Position numbers and translations under genes: made by a program
In this document: positions 9,483 through 18,552 of the stretch, one piece after another
Layout: every line of letters begins with the position of its first letter
How positions within the stretch are numbered: position 1 is the first letter of the stretch
Notes under the pieces: generated by a model
Databases searched by the model: none
Told to the model about the DNA's origin: nothing
Seen by the model: only the letters and a program-made list of their open reading frames with translations
Source: Klenkia taihuensis
Lineage (GTDB): Bacteria; Actinomycetota; Actinomycetes; Mycobacteriales; Geodermatophilaceae
Direction of reading: 5' to 3'
Length of the DNA: 64,000 nucleotides
Assembly (NCBI RefSeq): GCF_900112525.1
Contig: NZ_FOMD01000001.1
Coordinates: 62,001-126,000, forward strand

Positions 9483-10823
9483 ATGAACGTGTGGATCAAG
9501 CGCGGCCTGCAGACGGCCCTGCTGACCGGTGGCCTGGTGGCCCTCGGCAGCGGGATCGCCTCGGCCGGCGACGGCCTCGACGTCGCCGTCCCGGTGACCG
9601 TCAGCGGCAACTCGATCGGCCTGCTCGGCGACGCCAGCAGCACGGGCACCGCCGCCCCCGACGCCACCCTCGGCCTGGACGCCGGGGCGCTGGGCGTCTC
9701 CGTGCCGATCACCGTCAGCGGGAACGCGGTCGGCGTCCTGGGCGACAGCACCGCCCAGGCCGGCACCCCGGCCCCGGCGCCCGCACCCGCCACGGACGGC
9801 GGCGGCGGGGTCGACGTCGCCCTCCCGGTGACCGTCACCGGCAACGCGGTCGGCGTCCTCGGCGACGCAGCGGCGACCGGCTCGACCGGCTCGACCACCC
9901 CGGCCCCCGCCCCCGCCACCGACGGCGGCGTCGACGTGGACGTCCCGGTCACCGCCTGCGGCAACGGGATCGGCGTCCTCGGCGACGCGGCCGGCACCTG
10001 CACCACCCCGGCGCCGGCCACCGACGACCAGTCCGGCGGCATCGACGTCGACGTCCCTGTCCTGGTCGGCGGCAACGGCGTCGGTGGCCTCGGCGGCACC
10101 GGGACCGGCACCCTTGAGCAGGGCACCGGCATCGGCACCGGCACCGGCACCGGCACGGGCACCGGCGCCGGCAGCGGGTCGGGCATCGACGTGGACGTCC
10201 CGGTGACCGCCTGCGGCAACGGGGGCGGCCTGCTCGACGACGCCACCGGCACCTGCACCTCGGCCGGCGGCACGGGCACGGGCACCGGCAACCCCGGCAC
10301 CCCCGGCACCGGCACCCCGGGCACCGGCGGCGGGCTGGAGGTGGACGTCCCGGTCGCGGTCTGCGGCAACGGCATCGGCCTGCTCGGCGACGCCGCCGGC
10401 GACTGCGCCCTCCCCGGCACCGGTACCCCCGGCACCGGCACCCCGGGCACCGGCGGCCCCGGCGGCCCGGGTGTGGACGTCGACGTGCCGGTGACCGTCT
10501 GCGGCACCGCGATCGGCCTGCTGGGCTCCGCCGCGGCGGACTGCGGCCCGGCGACCACCCCGCCGGCCACCGAGGAGCCCCCGGTCGTCACCGACCCGGA
10601 GCCGCCGGTGGTGGACCACCCGCAGGGCGCGCAGCACCCCGTCACCGGTGACCACCCGGCCGTCGACCGCGTCGCCCCCGTGGTGACCGGCTCGTCCTCC
10701 CCGCAGGCCTCCGCGGGCTCGCTGGCCTACACCGGCAGCGACCTGGGCGCCCTCCTGCTGGCGGGGCTGCTGGCCCTGGCGGCCGGGGCGAGCCTGCTGC
10801 ACACCGCGCGCCGCGCCCGCTGA
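9483..10823 (+). CDS. Chaplin-like secreted repeat protein with LAXTG sortase signal
   Basis: 446 residues. Signal peptide MNVWIKRGLQTALLTGG to about ASAG. Eight copies of a 20-25 residue unit of the form VDVPVTxCGNGIGLLGDA follow, close to the second half of the Streptomyces chaplin domain. Copies 4, 6, 7 and 8 have paired cysteines; copies 1-3 and 5 do not. Repeats are joined by Gly/Thr/Pro linkers. The C-terminus has LAYTG, a 20-residue hydrophobic stretch and RRAR, a class E sortase signal, so the protein is probably covalently attached to peptidoglycan as long chaplins are. AAGGAG lies seven bases before the ATG. No sortase gene is in the window. Hydrophobic coat or adhesion role is inferred. 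Confidence 0.85.
   Translation: MNVWIKRGLQTALLTGGLVALGSGIASAGDGLDVAVPVTVSGNSIGLLGDASSTGTAAPDATLGLDAGALGVSVPITVSGNAVGVLGDSTAQAGTPAPAPAPATDGGGGVDVALPVTVTGNAVGVLGDAAATGSTGSTTPAPAPATDGGVDVDVPVTACGNGIGVLGDAAGTCTTPAPATDDQSGGIDVDVPVLVGGNGVGGLGGTGTGTLEQGTGIGTGTGTGTGTGAGSGSGIDVDVPVTACGNGGGLLDDATGTCTSAGGTGTGTGNPGTPGTGTPGTGGGLEVDVPVAVCGNGIGLLGDAAGDCALPGTGTPGTGTPGTGGPGGPGVDVDVPVTVCGTAIGLLGSAAADCGPATTPPATEEPPVVTDPEPPVVDHPQGAQHPVTGDHPAVDRVAPVVTGSSSPQASAGSLAYTGSDLGALLLAGLLALAAGASLLHTARRAR
10090..10178 (+). repeat. GGCACC hexanucleotide tract in chaplin-like linker
   Basis: Imperfect run of about ten GGCACC-type hexamers encoding Gly-Thr pairs between repeats 5 and 6. Further short GGCACC/CCCGGC runs occur at about 10269-10330 and 10411-10460. 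Unit length is a multiple of three, so slippage would change linker length in frame. Confidence 0.8.
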
Positions 10824-10830
10824 GGCGCAC

Positions 10831-10869
10831 GGCACCGGCCCGGCCGTCGACGACGGCCGGGCCGGTGCC
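10831..10869. terminator. Bidirectional hairpin terminator
   Basis: Perfect 18-bp inverted repeat (10831-10848 with 10852-10869) and a three-base loop, between the convergent chaplin-like gene and the GntR gene. There is no T tract on either side, as is common in high-GC actinobacteria. Confidence 0.88.
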
Positions 10870-10878
10870 CTCCGTGGG

Positions 10879-11616
10879 TCAGCGCTCGCCGAGCTCCACG
10901 GTCATCTGCACCTCGTACCGCTCGCCGTGGTAGGTCGAGATGTCGTGCTCCACGGGGCGGCCGCGGCTCCAGGAGATGCGGTCGAACACCAGCACCGGCC
11001 GGCCCGGCGCCAGCCCCAGGTGCACCCCGGTCGCCCGGTCGACCTCGGCCGCGCGGACGGTCTGCTCGGCCCGGTCGATCGGGCAGCCGTACTCCTGCGC
11101 CAGCAGCGTGTACAGCGACCCGGACAGGTCGCGGTCACCCAGGTCGGGCAGCAGGTCGGCCACGTACCAGCCGTCGTCGATCGACATCGGCTGCCCGTCG
11201 GCCAGCCGCACCCGGCGCACGTGCCAGGCCGGCGTCCCGGCCGGCAGGTCCAGCGCCCGGCGGGTGGCCGGCGGCGGCACCGACCGGTCGACCGACAGCA
11301 CCACGGTGGACGGCGTCAGCCCCAGCCGCCGCATGTCCTCGTGGAAAGAGGCCAGGTGCAGCTTCGACCGCGCCTTGCGCTCGGCCACGAACGTGCCCTT
11401 GCCGCGCACCCGCACCAGCACGCCCTCGCTGACCAGCTGGCCGATCGCCTCGCGCACGGTGATCCGGCTGACGCCGTGCTCCACGCACAGCTGGCGCTCC
11501 CCCGGCAGCGGCGACCCGGCCGGCAGCCGCGCGGCCAGCTCGGTCAACCGGACCCGCAGCTGCTCGTGCTTGGGCACCAGCCCGTCGACGATCAGCGGCT
11601 CGGGCACGGCGCTCAT
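10879..11616 (-). CDS. GntR/UTRA family regulator, DasR/NagR-like
   Basis: 245 residues. The N-terminal winged helix contains LPGERQLCVEHGVSRITVREAIGQLVSEG and the wing GKGTFVAE; the C-terminal UTRA ligand domain runs from about residue 95 (FHEDMRRLGLTPSTVVLS) to the end. It is the last gene of EIIC-nagA-nagB-regulator, four bases after nagB. Family members DasR and NagR bind GlcN-6-P or GlcNAc-6-P and repress GlcNAc uptake and catabolism. A matching operator lies at 14890 between the divergent PTS arms, so it probably controls both. Ligand and repressor role are inferred from family and context. Confidence 0.9.
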   Translation of the reverse strand: MSAVPEPLIVDGLVPKHEQLRVRLTELAARLPAGSPLPGERQLCVEHGVSRITVREAIGQLVSEGVLVRVRGKGTFVAERKARSKLHLASFHEDMRRLGLTPSTVVLSVDRSVPPPATRRALDLPAGTPAWHVRRVRLADGQPMSIDDGWYVADLLPDLGDRDLSGSLYTLLAQEYGCPIDRAEQTVRAAEVDRATGVHLGLAPGRPVLVFDRISWSRGRPVEHDISTYHGERYEVQMTVELGER

Positions 11617-11620
11617 GGTG

Positions 11621-12406
11621 TCACCAGCCCTGGTCGGCCAGCTTGTGCGCCAGCACGTACCGGTAGTGGGCGGCCCGGGTCAGCCGCGAGCCGGCCGCCT
11701 CGTCGACCACCACCGTCACGTGCGGGTGCAGCTGGAGCACCGACCCCGGGCACGAGGCGCTCAGCGGACCCTCCACCGCCTCGGCGACCGCGGCCGCCTT
11801 GGCGCCCCCGGTGGCGACCAGCACCAGGTGCCGGGCCTCGCGGATCGTGCCCAGGCCCTGGGTGATCACGTGCCGGGGCACCGCCTCGACGTCGCCGTCG
11901 AAGAAGCGGGCGTTGTCGGTGCGGGTCCGCTCGGTGAGGGTCTTCACCCGGGTGCGGCTGACCAGCGAGGACCCGGGCTCGTTGAACCCGAGGTGCCCGT
12001 TGGCCCCGATGCCCAGCACCTGGACGGCGACCGGCCCGGCCGCCCGCAGCCGGGCCTCGTAGTCCAGCGCCGCCCGCAGCGGGTCGGCCGCCGAGCCGTC
12101 GGGCCCGTGCGCGGCGATGCCGAGCTCGTCGGTGATCTCCCGCCGGATCGTCTGCAGGTAGGACTCCGGGTGGCCGGCCGGCAGGCCCACGTACTCGTCG
12201 AGCAGGTAGGCGGTCACCCCCTCCGTCGGGAACGCGCCGGCCCGGTGCCGGGCGAGCAGCTCCCGGTAGGCCAGCAGCGGCGAGGACCCGGTGGCCAGGC
12301 CCAGCGCGACCGGACCGCCCTCCTGCGCCGCGGCGACCGACCCGGCCACCGCGTCGGCGACCACGCGCGCGCAGTCCTCGGGGGTGGGCAGCAGCACGAC
12401 CTCCAC
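11621..12406 (-). CDS. nagB: Glucosamine-6-phosphate deaminase
   Basis: Converts glucosamine-6-P to fructose-6-P and ammonia. It has 261 residues, normal for the family. Motifs: LGLATGSSPLLAYREL (phosphate loop), LLDEYVGL with the catalytic Asp, and LGIGANGHLGFNEPGSS, the NagB signature with the catalytic His. The GTG at 12406 has GGAGGT six bases upstream and starts two bases after the nagA stop, so the two are translated together. It takes the product of NagA and feeds glycolysis. Confidence 0.95.
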   Translation of the reverse strand: MEVVLLPTPEDCARVVADAVAGSVAAAQEGGPVALGLATGSSPLLAYRELLARHRAGAFPTEGVTAYLLDEYVGLPAGHPESYLQTIRREITDELGIAAHGPDGSAADPLRAALDYEARLRAAGPVAVQVLGIGANGHLGFNEPGSSLVSRTRVKTLTERTRTDNARFFDGDVEAVPRHVITQGLGTIREARHLVLVATGGAKAAAVAEAVEGPLSASCPGSVLQLHPHVTVVVDEAAGSRLTRAAHYRYVLAHKLADQGW

Positions 12407-12408
12407 GG

Positions 12409-13547
12409 TCAGACCTCCAGGGGGACGCCGGCGGCGAGGACCGCGACCGGCACGAGTTCGGGATCGGTGACCAGGACGTCGGCCCGGGCGCCGGGCACCA
12501 GCCGGCCGACGTCGGTGCGGCCGAGCAGGTCGGCCGGGGTCCGGGTGGCTGCCCGGACGGCGTCGGCCAGCGGGACGCCGGCGGACACGGTGCTGCGGAG
12601 GACGTCCACCAGCCGGGCGGTGCCCCCGGCGACGGCGCCGCCGGTGGTGAGGCGGGCGACCCGGTCGCGCACGGTCACCGGGAGGGCGCCGAGCCGGTAG
12701 TCGCCGTCGGGCATGCCGGCCGCGGCCATGGCGTCGCTGACCAGCGCCACCTGCGCCGGCCCGACCAGGTCGAACACCATCGCGACGGTCTCCGGGGCCA
12801 GGTGCACGCCGTCGGCGACGAGCTCCACGACCAGCTCGCCGCGGCCGGCGGCGGCCAGGCACGCCGCCACCGGGCCCGGGGCGCGGGACAGCATCGGCGG
12901 CATCCCGTTGAACAGGTGGGTGGCCGACACCCGGCCGGTCGCCGTGGCCGACCGGAGCGCCTCGGTGGTGCGCGCGGCGGTCGCGTCGGTGTGCCCGAAG
13001 CTGGGCAGCACCCCGTGCGCCCGGCAGACCTCGACCAACTCGTCGGCGTGCGCGGTCTCCGGGGCCAGGGTCACCGAGACCACGCCGCCGCCGGCCAGCA
13101 GCTCGTCGAGCAGCCGCGGGTCGCCGGGCAGCAGGGCGGCGGGGTCCTGCGCGCCGCACCGGGCCTGCGCGAGGAACGGGCCCTCCAGGTGCACCCCGGC
13201 CAGCTCGCCGGCCTGCACCAGCGGCCGGAGCAGGTCCAGCCGCTCGTGCAGGTGCGCGGGCGGCGCGGACACCAGGCTGGCGACGAGCGTCGTCGTCCCG
13301 TGGTGGCGGTGGTGCGCGGCGGCGGTGCGGACGGCGGGCAGGTCGTCGTCCGGGAACCCGCCGCCGGCGCCGCCGTGGCAGTGCAGGTCGACCAGGCCGG
13401 GCAGCAGCAGGCGGTCGGGCGCGGCCGGCGGCAGGTCGCCGCCGAAGCCGGCCGCCGGCCCGGCGTAGCCGACGCGGTCGCCGACGACGGCGACCACGCC
13501 GTCGTCGACGACCGCACCGCCGGTGACCAGCCGGCCGCGCAGGACGG

Positions 13548-13551
<4 letters not shown>
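12409..13551 (-). CDS. nagA: N-acetylglucosamine-6-phosphate deacetylase, non-canonical start
   Basis: Deacetylates GlcNAc-6-P to GlcN-6-P. Metal motif LPGLVDLHCHGG, then GVHLEGPFL, SFGHTDAT, SATHLFNGM, VADGVHL and LVSDAM are all in family order. The expected N-terminus (LTVLRGRLVTGGAVVDDG) has no ATG, GTG or TTG in frame: the codon where the protein should begin is CTG at 13551, overlapping the EIIC stop as CTGA. The first ordinary start is GTG at 13497, which would remove the first beta strands. I give the CTG start as the more likely product of translational coupling, with real doubt. Confidence 0.88.
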
Positions 13552-14843
<1,292 letters not shown>

Positions 14844-14889
14844 CGGTTCATCTCCTGGTTCCGTGGTGGACTGCCAGCCGGTACGGTCC

Positions 14890-14899
14890 GGTCATGACC
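14890..14899. promoter_or_regulatory. DasR-like operator (dre) between PTS arms
   Basis: Perfect palindrome GGTCATGACC. With flanks (CCGGTCATGACCAGT) it matches most positions of the DasR element ACTGGTCTAGACCAGT, keeping both GGTC/GACC half-sites. It lies in the divergent gap, 47 bases before the EIIC start and 72 bases before EIIB, so one site could control both arms. Confidence 0.7.
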
Positions 14900-14900
14900 A

Positions 14901-14941
14901 GTTGACCGGGAGGATGGCGAACCTGTTCGCTCCCTGTCAAC
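14901..14941. promoter_or_regulatory. Long interrupted dyad in the PTS intergenic region
   Basis: Nested inverted repeats share one centre: GTTGAC (14901) with GTCAAC (14936), GGGA (14908) with TCCC (14931), and GCGAAC (14917) with GTTCGC (14925), with a two-base loop. It may be a second regulator site or a leader hairpin upstream of EIIB. No antiterminator gene of the LicT type is nearby. Confidence 0.55.
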
Positions 14942-14970
14942 CACCCCGTACCGGACCTGGAGGAGATGTC

Positions 14971-15201
14971 GTGGACAAGGCCGAGCAGATCGTCGCCGGG
15001 CTGGGTGGCGCCCAGAACATCGAGGAGGTCGAGGGCTGCATCACCCGGCTGCGCACCGAGGTCCGCGACGCCTCGCTGGTCGACCAGGCCGCCCTCAAGG
15101 CCGCCGGCGCCCACGGCGTGCTGGTGTCGGGCACCGTGGTCCAGGTCGTGGTCGGGCCGGAGGCGGACTCCCTCGCCGACGACGTCAACGACCTGCTGTG
15201 A
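14971..15201 (+). CDS. PTS EIIB, glucose/N-acetylglucosamine type
   Basis: 76-residue phosphocarrier. The phosphorylated Cys is residue 23 in VEGCITRLR, the standard EIIB-glucose signature, and the rest (ALKAAGAHGVLVSGTVVQVVVG) fits the domain. GTG start with GGAGGAG about six bases upstream. It takes phosphate from EIIA and passes it to the sugar at EIIC. The stop overlaps the EIIA start by four bases. Confidence 0.93.
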   Translation: MDKAEQIVAGLGGAQNIEEVEGCITRLRTEVRDASLVDQAALKAAGAHGVLVSGTVVQVVVGPEADSLADDVNDLL

Positions 15202-15659
15202 GCCTGCGGGTCCAGGCGCCCTTCGACGGCACGCTGCTGTCGATCGAGCAGGTCCCCGACCCGGTGTTCGCCGCCTCGATGGTCGGCGCCGGCGTGGGCG
15301 TCGAGCCCGCCGAGGGCGCCGGCGCGGTGGAGGTCGTGGCGCCGGTGTCCGGGCGGCTGCTCAAGGTGCACCCGCACGCGTTCATCGTGCTGACGCCCGA
15401 GGGCCGCGGCGTGCTGGTGCACGTCGGCATCGACACGGTCAAGCTCGACGGCGCCCCGTTCACCCTGCACGTCACCGAGGGCGACGAGGTGGCCGCCGGC
15501 GACCGCGTGGTGACGGTGGACGTCGCCGCGGTGCGGGCGGCCGGCATGTCGCCGGTGAGCCCGGTGGTCGTCATGGACGCCGCCGCCGACACCATGCCCG
15601 ACGTCGCCGCCGGCTCCCGGGTGACGCGCGGAGCCGACCTCTTCACCTGGCCCCGCTGA
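15198..15659 (+). CDS. PTS EIIA, glucose family
   Basis: 153-residue EIIA-glucose-type domain. Markers: VVAPVSGRLLKV, HPHAFIV, and LVHVGIDTVKLDG, with active His at about 75 and the helper His at about 60. It accepts phosphate from HPr and hands it to EIIB. The GTG overlaps the EIIB stop as GTGA. In many actinobacteria the glucose-type EIIA is shared between permeases, so it may also serve other sugars. Confidence 0.93.
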   Translation: MSLRVQAPFDGTLLSIEQVPDPVFAASMVGAGVGVEPAEGAGAVEVVAPVSGRLLKVHPHAFIVLTPEGRGVLVHVGIDTVKLDGAPFTLHVTEGDEVAAGDRVVTVDVAAVRAAGMSPVSPVVVMDAAADTMPDVAAGSRVTRGADLFTWPR

Positions 15660-15679
15660 CCGGCCCGGCCCGGCGCGGC

Positions 15680-15685
15680 TAGCGT
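15680..15685 (+). promoter_or_regulatory. -10 box of leaderless MFS gene
   Basis: TAGCGT ends six bases before the GTG at 15692, and there is no ribosome site. This predicts transcription starting at or next to the start codon. Confidence 0.65.
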
Positions 15686-15691
15686 CGGGCC

Positions 15692-16858
15692 GTGCGGGGA
15701 CGCGGTGCGGTGTGGCTGGTCGGGTGGGTCTTCACCGTCGTCATGCTGGGCGGCACGGTGCCGGCGCCGCTCTACCCGTTCTACGTGCGGTCGCTGGAGC
15801 TGTCCGAGCTGCAGGTGACGGTGGTGTTCGCCGCCTACGCCGTGGGCACCCTCACCGCGCTGCTGCTCGGCGGTGGGCTGTCCGACCGGGTGGGCCGCCG
15901 TCCGGTCCTCGCCCTGGCCGTGGGCACCGCGGTGGTCTCCACGCTGGTCTTCCTGCTCGCCCCGACCCTGCCGGGGCTGCTGGTGGCGCGGGTGCTGTCC
16001 GGGCTCTCGGTCGGGCTCACCACGGGGACGGCCACGGCGGCCATCGCCGAGCTGCACCCCGATCGCCGGACGGCGACCACGCTGGCCACCGTGGCCAACA
16101 TGGGCGGCCTGGGCCTCGGGCCGGTCGTCTCCGGGGTGGTGGCGCAGCACCTGCCCGGCCCGACGATCGCCCCCTACCTGGCCTTCCTGGTCCTGCTGCT
16201 GCCGGCGCTCGCGCTCGGGGCGGTGCCCGAGACCCGCCCGCGCACCGGCGGGCTGGCCGGCGCGGTGCGGCCGCAGCGGCTGTCGGTGCCGCGGGGCACC
16301 CGGCCGCGCTTCGCCGCCGCGGCGGTGGGCGGGTTCGCGGCCTTCGCCGTCCTGGGGCTGTTCACCTCGCTGACGTCGTCGTTCCTCGGCCAGGAGCTCG
16401 GCGACCCGGGACCGCAGCTGGTCGGGCTGTCCGTGGCGGTCATGTTCGCCGCCGCGGTGGGCTGCCAGCTGCTGGTGCAGCGGTGGGACCCCGACCGGGC
16501 CGCCCTGGTCGGCGCGGGCCTGCTGCCGGCCGGCACCGCCCTCGTCGTCCTGGCCTTGGCGACCGGGTCGCTGCCGCTGTTCCTGCTCGCCGCCGTCGTC
16601 GGGGGTGCGGGCGTCGGGTTCAGCTTCCAGTCCGCCGTCGCCCGGGTGGGTGGGCTGGCCACGCCCGACGAGCGGGCAGCGGTGACGTCGAGCTTCTTCG
16701 TCGTGGCCTACCTCGGCATCACCGTGCCGGTGGTCGGGGTCGGGGAGATCGCCACCGCGTCGTCGCTGACGACGGCCGCGGTGGCGCTCGCCGTGCTGGT
16801 CCTGGCGCTGTCGGCCGGGGCGGCGGTGCTCACCCGCCGGCACCCCACCCCGGCCTGA
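15692..16858 (+). CDS. MFS transporter
   Basis: 388 residues with twelve predicted membrane segments. The MFS loop 2-3 motif is GGGLSDRVGRRPVLALA, and the family-typical helix 4 region GLLVARVLSGLSVGLTTGTATAAI follows. It resembles drug/sugar efflux members without a substrate that I can name. The GTG start is set by the TAGCGT box six bases upstream. It is convergent with the ACC deaminase gene; a 13-bp palindrome spans both stop codons. Confidence 0.88.
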   Translation: MRGRGAVWLVGWVFTVVMLGGTVPAPLYPFYVRSLELSELQVTVVFAAYAVGTLTALLLGGGLSDRVGRRPVLALAVGTAVVSTLVFLLAPTLPGLLVARVLSGLSVGLTTGTATAAIAELHPDRRTATTLATVANMGGLGLGPVVSGVVAQHLPGPTIAPYLAFLVLLLPALALGAVPETRPRTGGLAGAVRPQRLSVPRGTRPRFAAAAVGGFAAFAVLGLFTSLTSSFLGQELGDPGPQLVGLSVAVMFAAAVGCQLLVQRWDPDRAALVGAGLLPAGTALVVLALATGSLPLFLLAAVVGGAGVGFSFQSAVARVGGLATPDERAAVTSSFFVVAYLGITVPVVGVGEIATASSLTTAAVALAVLVLALSAGAAVLTRRHPTPA

Positions 16859-16866
16859 CGGTCAGG
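16854..16866. terminator. Short palindrome spanning two convergent stop codons
   Basis: CCTGACGGTCAGG holds the TGA of the MFS gene and the TGA of acdS on opposite strands. It is too short to be a strong terminator alone. Confidence 0.4.
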
Positions 16867-17884
16867 AGAACAGCGCGCTGTAGCCGTTCAGGGCGGGCTG
16901 ACCGCCGAGGTGGGCGTAGAGCACCGTGGCGTCGCGGGCGATCTCGCCGCTGCGCACCAGCTCGATGGTCGCGGCCATCGACTTCCCCTCGTAGACCGGG
17001 TCGGTCACCATGCCCTCGGTGCGCGCCGCGGTCTCCATGGCGCGCAGGGTGGTGTCGTCCGGGATGCCGTAGGTGCCCGCGTGGAAGCGCTCGTCGAGCT
17101 CCACGTCCTCCAGCGTCAGCGGGCGCTGCAGACCGATGGCGGCGGCGGTGCGCTGGGCGATGCGCAGCACCTGGTCGCGGGTCTCCGCGGGCTTGGCGGA
17201 GGCGTCGACGCCGAGCACCCGGCGCGGGCGCCCGCCGTCCTCCTCGAGCTTGGCGAACCCGGCGACCATGCCGGCCTGGGTCGACCCGGTCACCGAGCAG
17301 ACGACGACGGTGTCGAAGAAGACGCCCAGCTCCTCCTCCTGCTGCGCCACCTCGTAGGCCCAGCCGGCGAAGCCGTGGCCGCCGAGCGGGTGGTCGGAGG
17401 CGCCGGCCGGGATGGCGTAGGGCTTGCCGCCGCGCGCGGTGATCTCGGCGAGCGCGGACTCCCAGGACTCCTTGAACCCGATGCCGAACCCGGCCCTGAC
17501 CAGCCGGACGTCGGCCCCGGCCAGCCGCGAGACGAGGATGTTGCCCACCTTGTCGTAGACCGGGTCGGGCCAGTCGACCCAGCTCTCCTGCACCAGCACG
17601 CACGCCAGGCCCAGGTGCGCGGCGACCGCGGCGACCTGGCGGGTGTGGTTGCTCTGCACGCCACCGATCGAGACCAGCGTGTCGCAGCCCTGGGCGAGGG
17701 CGTCGGCGACCAGGTACTCGAGCTTGCGGGTCTTGTTGCCGCCGTAGGCGATGCCGGAGTTGCAGTCCTCGCGCTTGGCCCACACCGCGGCGCCGCCGAG
17801 GTGCTCGGTGAGCCGGTCGAGCCGGTGCACCGGCGAGGGCCCGAACAGCAGGTTCGTGCGGGGGAAGTCGGCCAGGGTGGTCAC
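16862..17884 (-). CDS. acdS: 1-aminocyclopropane-1-carboxylate deaminase
   Basis: PLP enzyme that cleaves ACC, the plant ethylene precursor, to 2-oxobutyrate and ammonia. 340 residues, full length. The PLP lysine is Lys51 in [12 protein letters not shown]; Ser78 lies in [21 protein letters not shown] carries the Tyr/Glu pair and [13 protein letters not shown] the final substrate region. These features separate true AcdS from D-cysteine desulfhydrase. The GTG overlaps the stop of the upstream GntR gene (GTGA), so enzyme and regulator form one operon. It suggests plant or rhizosphere contact. Confidence 0.94.
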   Translation of the reverse strand: MTTLADFPRTNLLFGPSPVHRLDRLTEHLGGAAVWAKREDCNSGIAYGGNKTRKLEYLVADALAQGCDTLVSIGGVQSNHTRQVAAVAAHLGLACVLVQESWVDWPDPVYDKVGNILVSRLAGADVRLVRAGFGIGFKESWESALAEITARGGKPYAIPAGASDHPLGGHGFAGWAYEVAQQEEELGVFFDTVVVCSVTGSTQAGMVAGFAKLEEDGGRPRRVLGVDASAKPAETRDQVLRIAQRTAAAIGLQRPLTLEDVELDERFHAGTYGIPDDTTLRAMETAARTEGMVTDPVYEGKSMAATIELVRSGEIARDATVLYAHLGGQPALNGYSALFS

Positions 17885-18525
17885 GGGTTCTCCTCGGTCA
17901 GCTCGGACAGCAGCGCCGTCCAGATGGCGGTGGTGGTGGCGACGGCGGCCTCGACGTCCCGGGAAGCGCAGGCGGTGATCAGCCGGTCGTGCAGGTCGAC
18001 GGAGTCCGCGCCGTGGGCGGCGCCGAAGCGCAGCCGCTCCAGCCGCCGGACCAGCGGGGTGAACCGGTCGACGGTGGCCCGCACGGCGCCGTTGCCGGCC
18101 CGGTCGACCAGCACGTCGTGCAGCTCGTCGTCGCAGGTCAGCGCGGTGTCGACGTCCCCGGCGGCCACGGCGGCGGCGAACCGGGCGTTGGCGTCGCGCA
18201 TCGCCGTGAGGTCCTCGTCCGCCACCAGCGGGACGGCGGTGGTGACCGCGAGCTCGTGCATGGCGCGGACGACGACGGCGGCGTCGTGCACCACCGAGGG
18301 GACGACGGCGGTGACCCGGGTGTGGCTCTGCGGCTTGGACTCGACCAGGCCCTCGTCGGCCAGCCGCGCCAGCGCCGTCCGCACCGGCGCCACCGACAGC
18401 CCGAGCCGGCCGGCCAGCTCCGCGTCCTTGACCACGCCGCCGGGCGGCAGCTCGCCGCTGACGATGGCCTCGCGCAGCCGGACCAGCGCCTGGTCCCGCA
18501 GCAGTACCCGTTCCACATCTGACAT
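17881..18525 (-). CDS. GntR/FCD family regulator of acdS
   Basis: About 211-214 residues. The winged helix ([39 protein letters not shown]) is followed by an FCD-type ligand domain containing [16 protein letters not shown]. GntR regulators beside acdS are known in actinobacteria; here it is first in the operon and probably senses a related amino acid. Start choice: the ATG at 18525 lies inside a probable -10 box, and a TTG at 18552 is inside the -35. A leaderless GTG at 18516 would fit the promoter best. I list 18525 as a compromise. A perfect dyad over this region suggests autoregulation. Confidence 0.87.
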   Translation of the reverse strand: MSDVERVLLRDQALVRLREAIVSGELPPGGVVKDAELAGRLGLSVAPVRTALARLADEGLVESKPQSHTRVTAVVPSVVHDAAVVVRAMHELAVTTAVPLVADEDLTAMRDANARFAAAVAAGDVDTALTCDDELHDVLVDRAGNGAVRATVDRFTPLVRRLERLRFGAAHGADSVDLHDRLITACASRDVEAAVATTTAIWTALLSELTEENP

Positions 18526-18552
18526 CTCAGATGTCAGTTGGCTCCTTGTCAA
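18516..18552 (-). promoter_or_regulatory. Promoter of the GntR-acdS operon
   Basis: Reading leftward: TTGACA at 18552-18547, 17 bases, then TGAGAT at 18529-18524, then GTG at 18516. The spacing predicts a transcript beginning at or just before that GTG. The -35 lies within the last codons of the upstream acetyltransferase gene. Confidence 0.6.
18519..18537. promoter_or_regulatory. Palindromic operator over the GntR-acdS promoter
   Basis: CTGACATCTCAGATGTCAG is a perfect 19-bp dyad with a single central base. It covers the -10 box and the candidate ATG, the position expected for an autorepressor site. The neighbouring GntR protein is the obvious candidate. Confidence 0.75.

Noticed and set aside
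10090..10460. GGCACC tract as a CRISPR or intergenic repeat
   Set aside because: The units are contiguous, in frame and coding for Gly-Thr linkers; there are no spacers.
7737..10835. Antisense 1032-codon open frame across both repeat genes
   Set aside because: Repetitive Gly/Ala/Thr reading of the opposite strand of repeats; the + strand frames have signal peptides, ribosome sites and a sorting signal.
12401..12420. GGTCAGACC at the nagA-nagB junction as a second DasR site
   Set aside because: The half-sites have one base between them instead of two, and the sequence is explained by the nagA stop and the nagB ribosome site.
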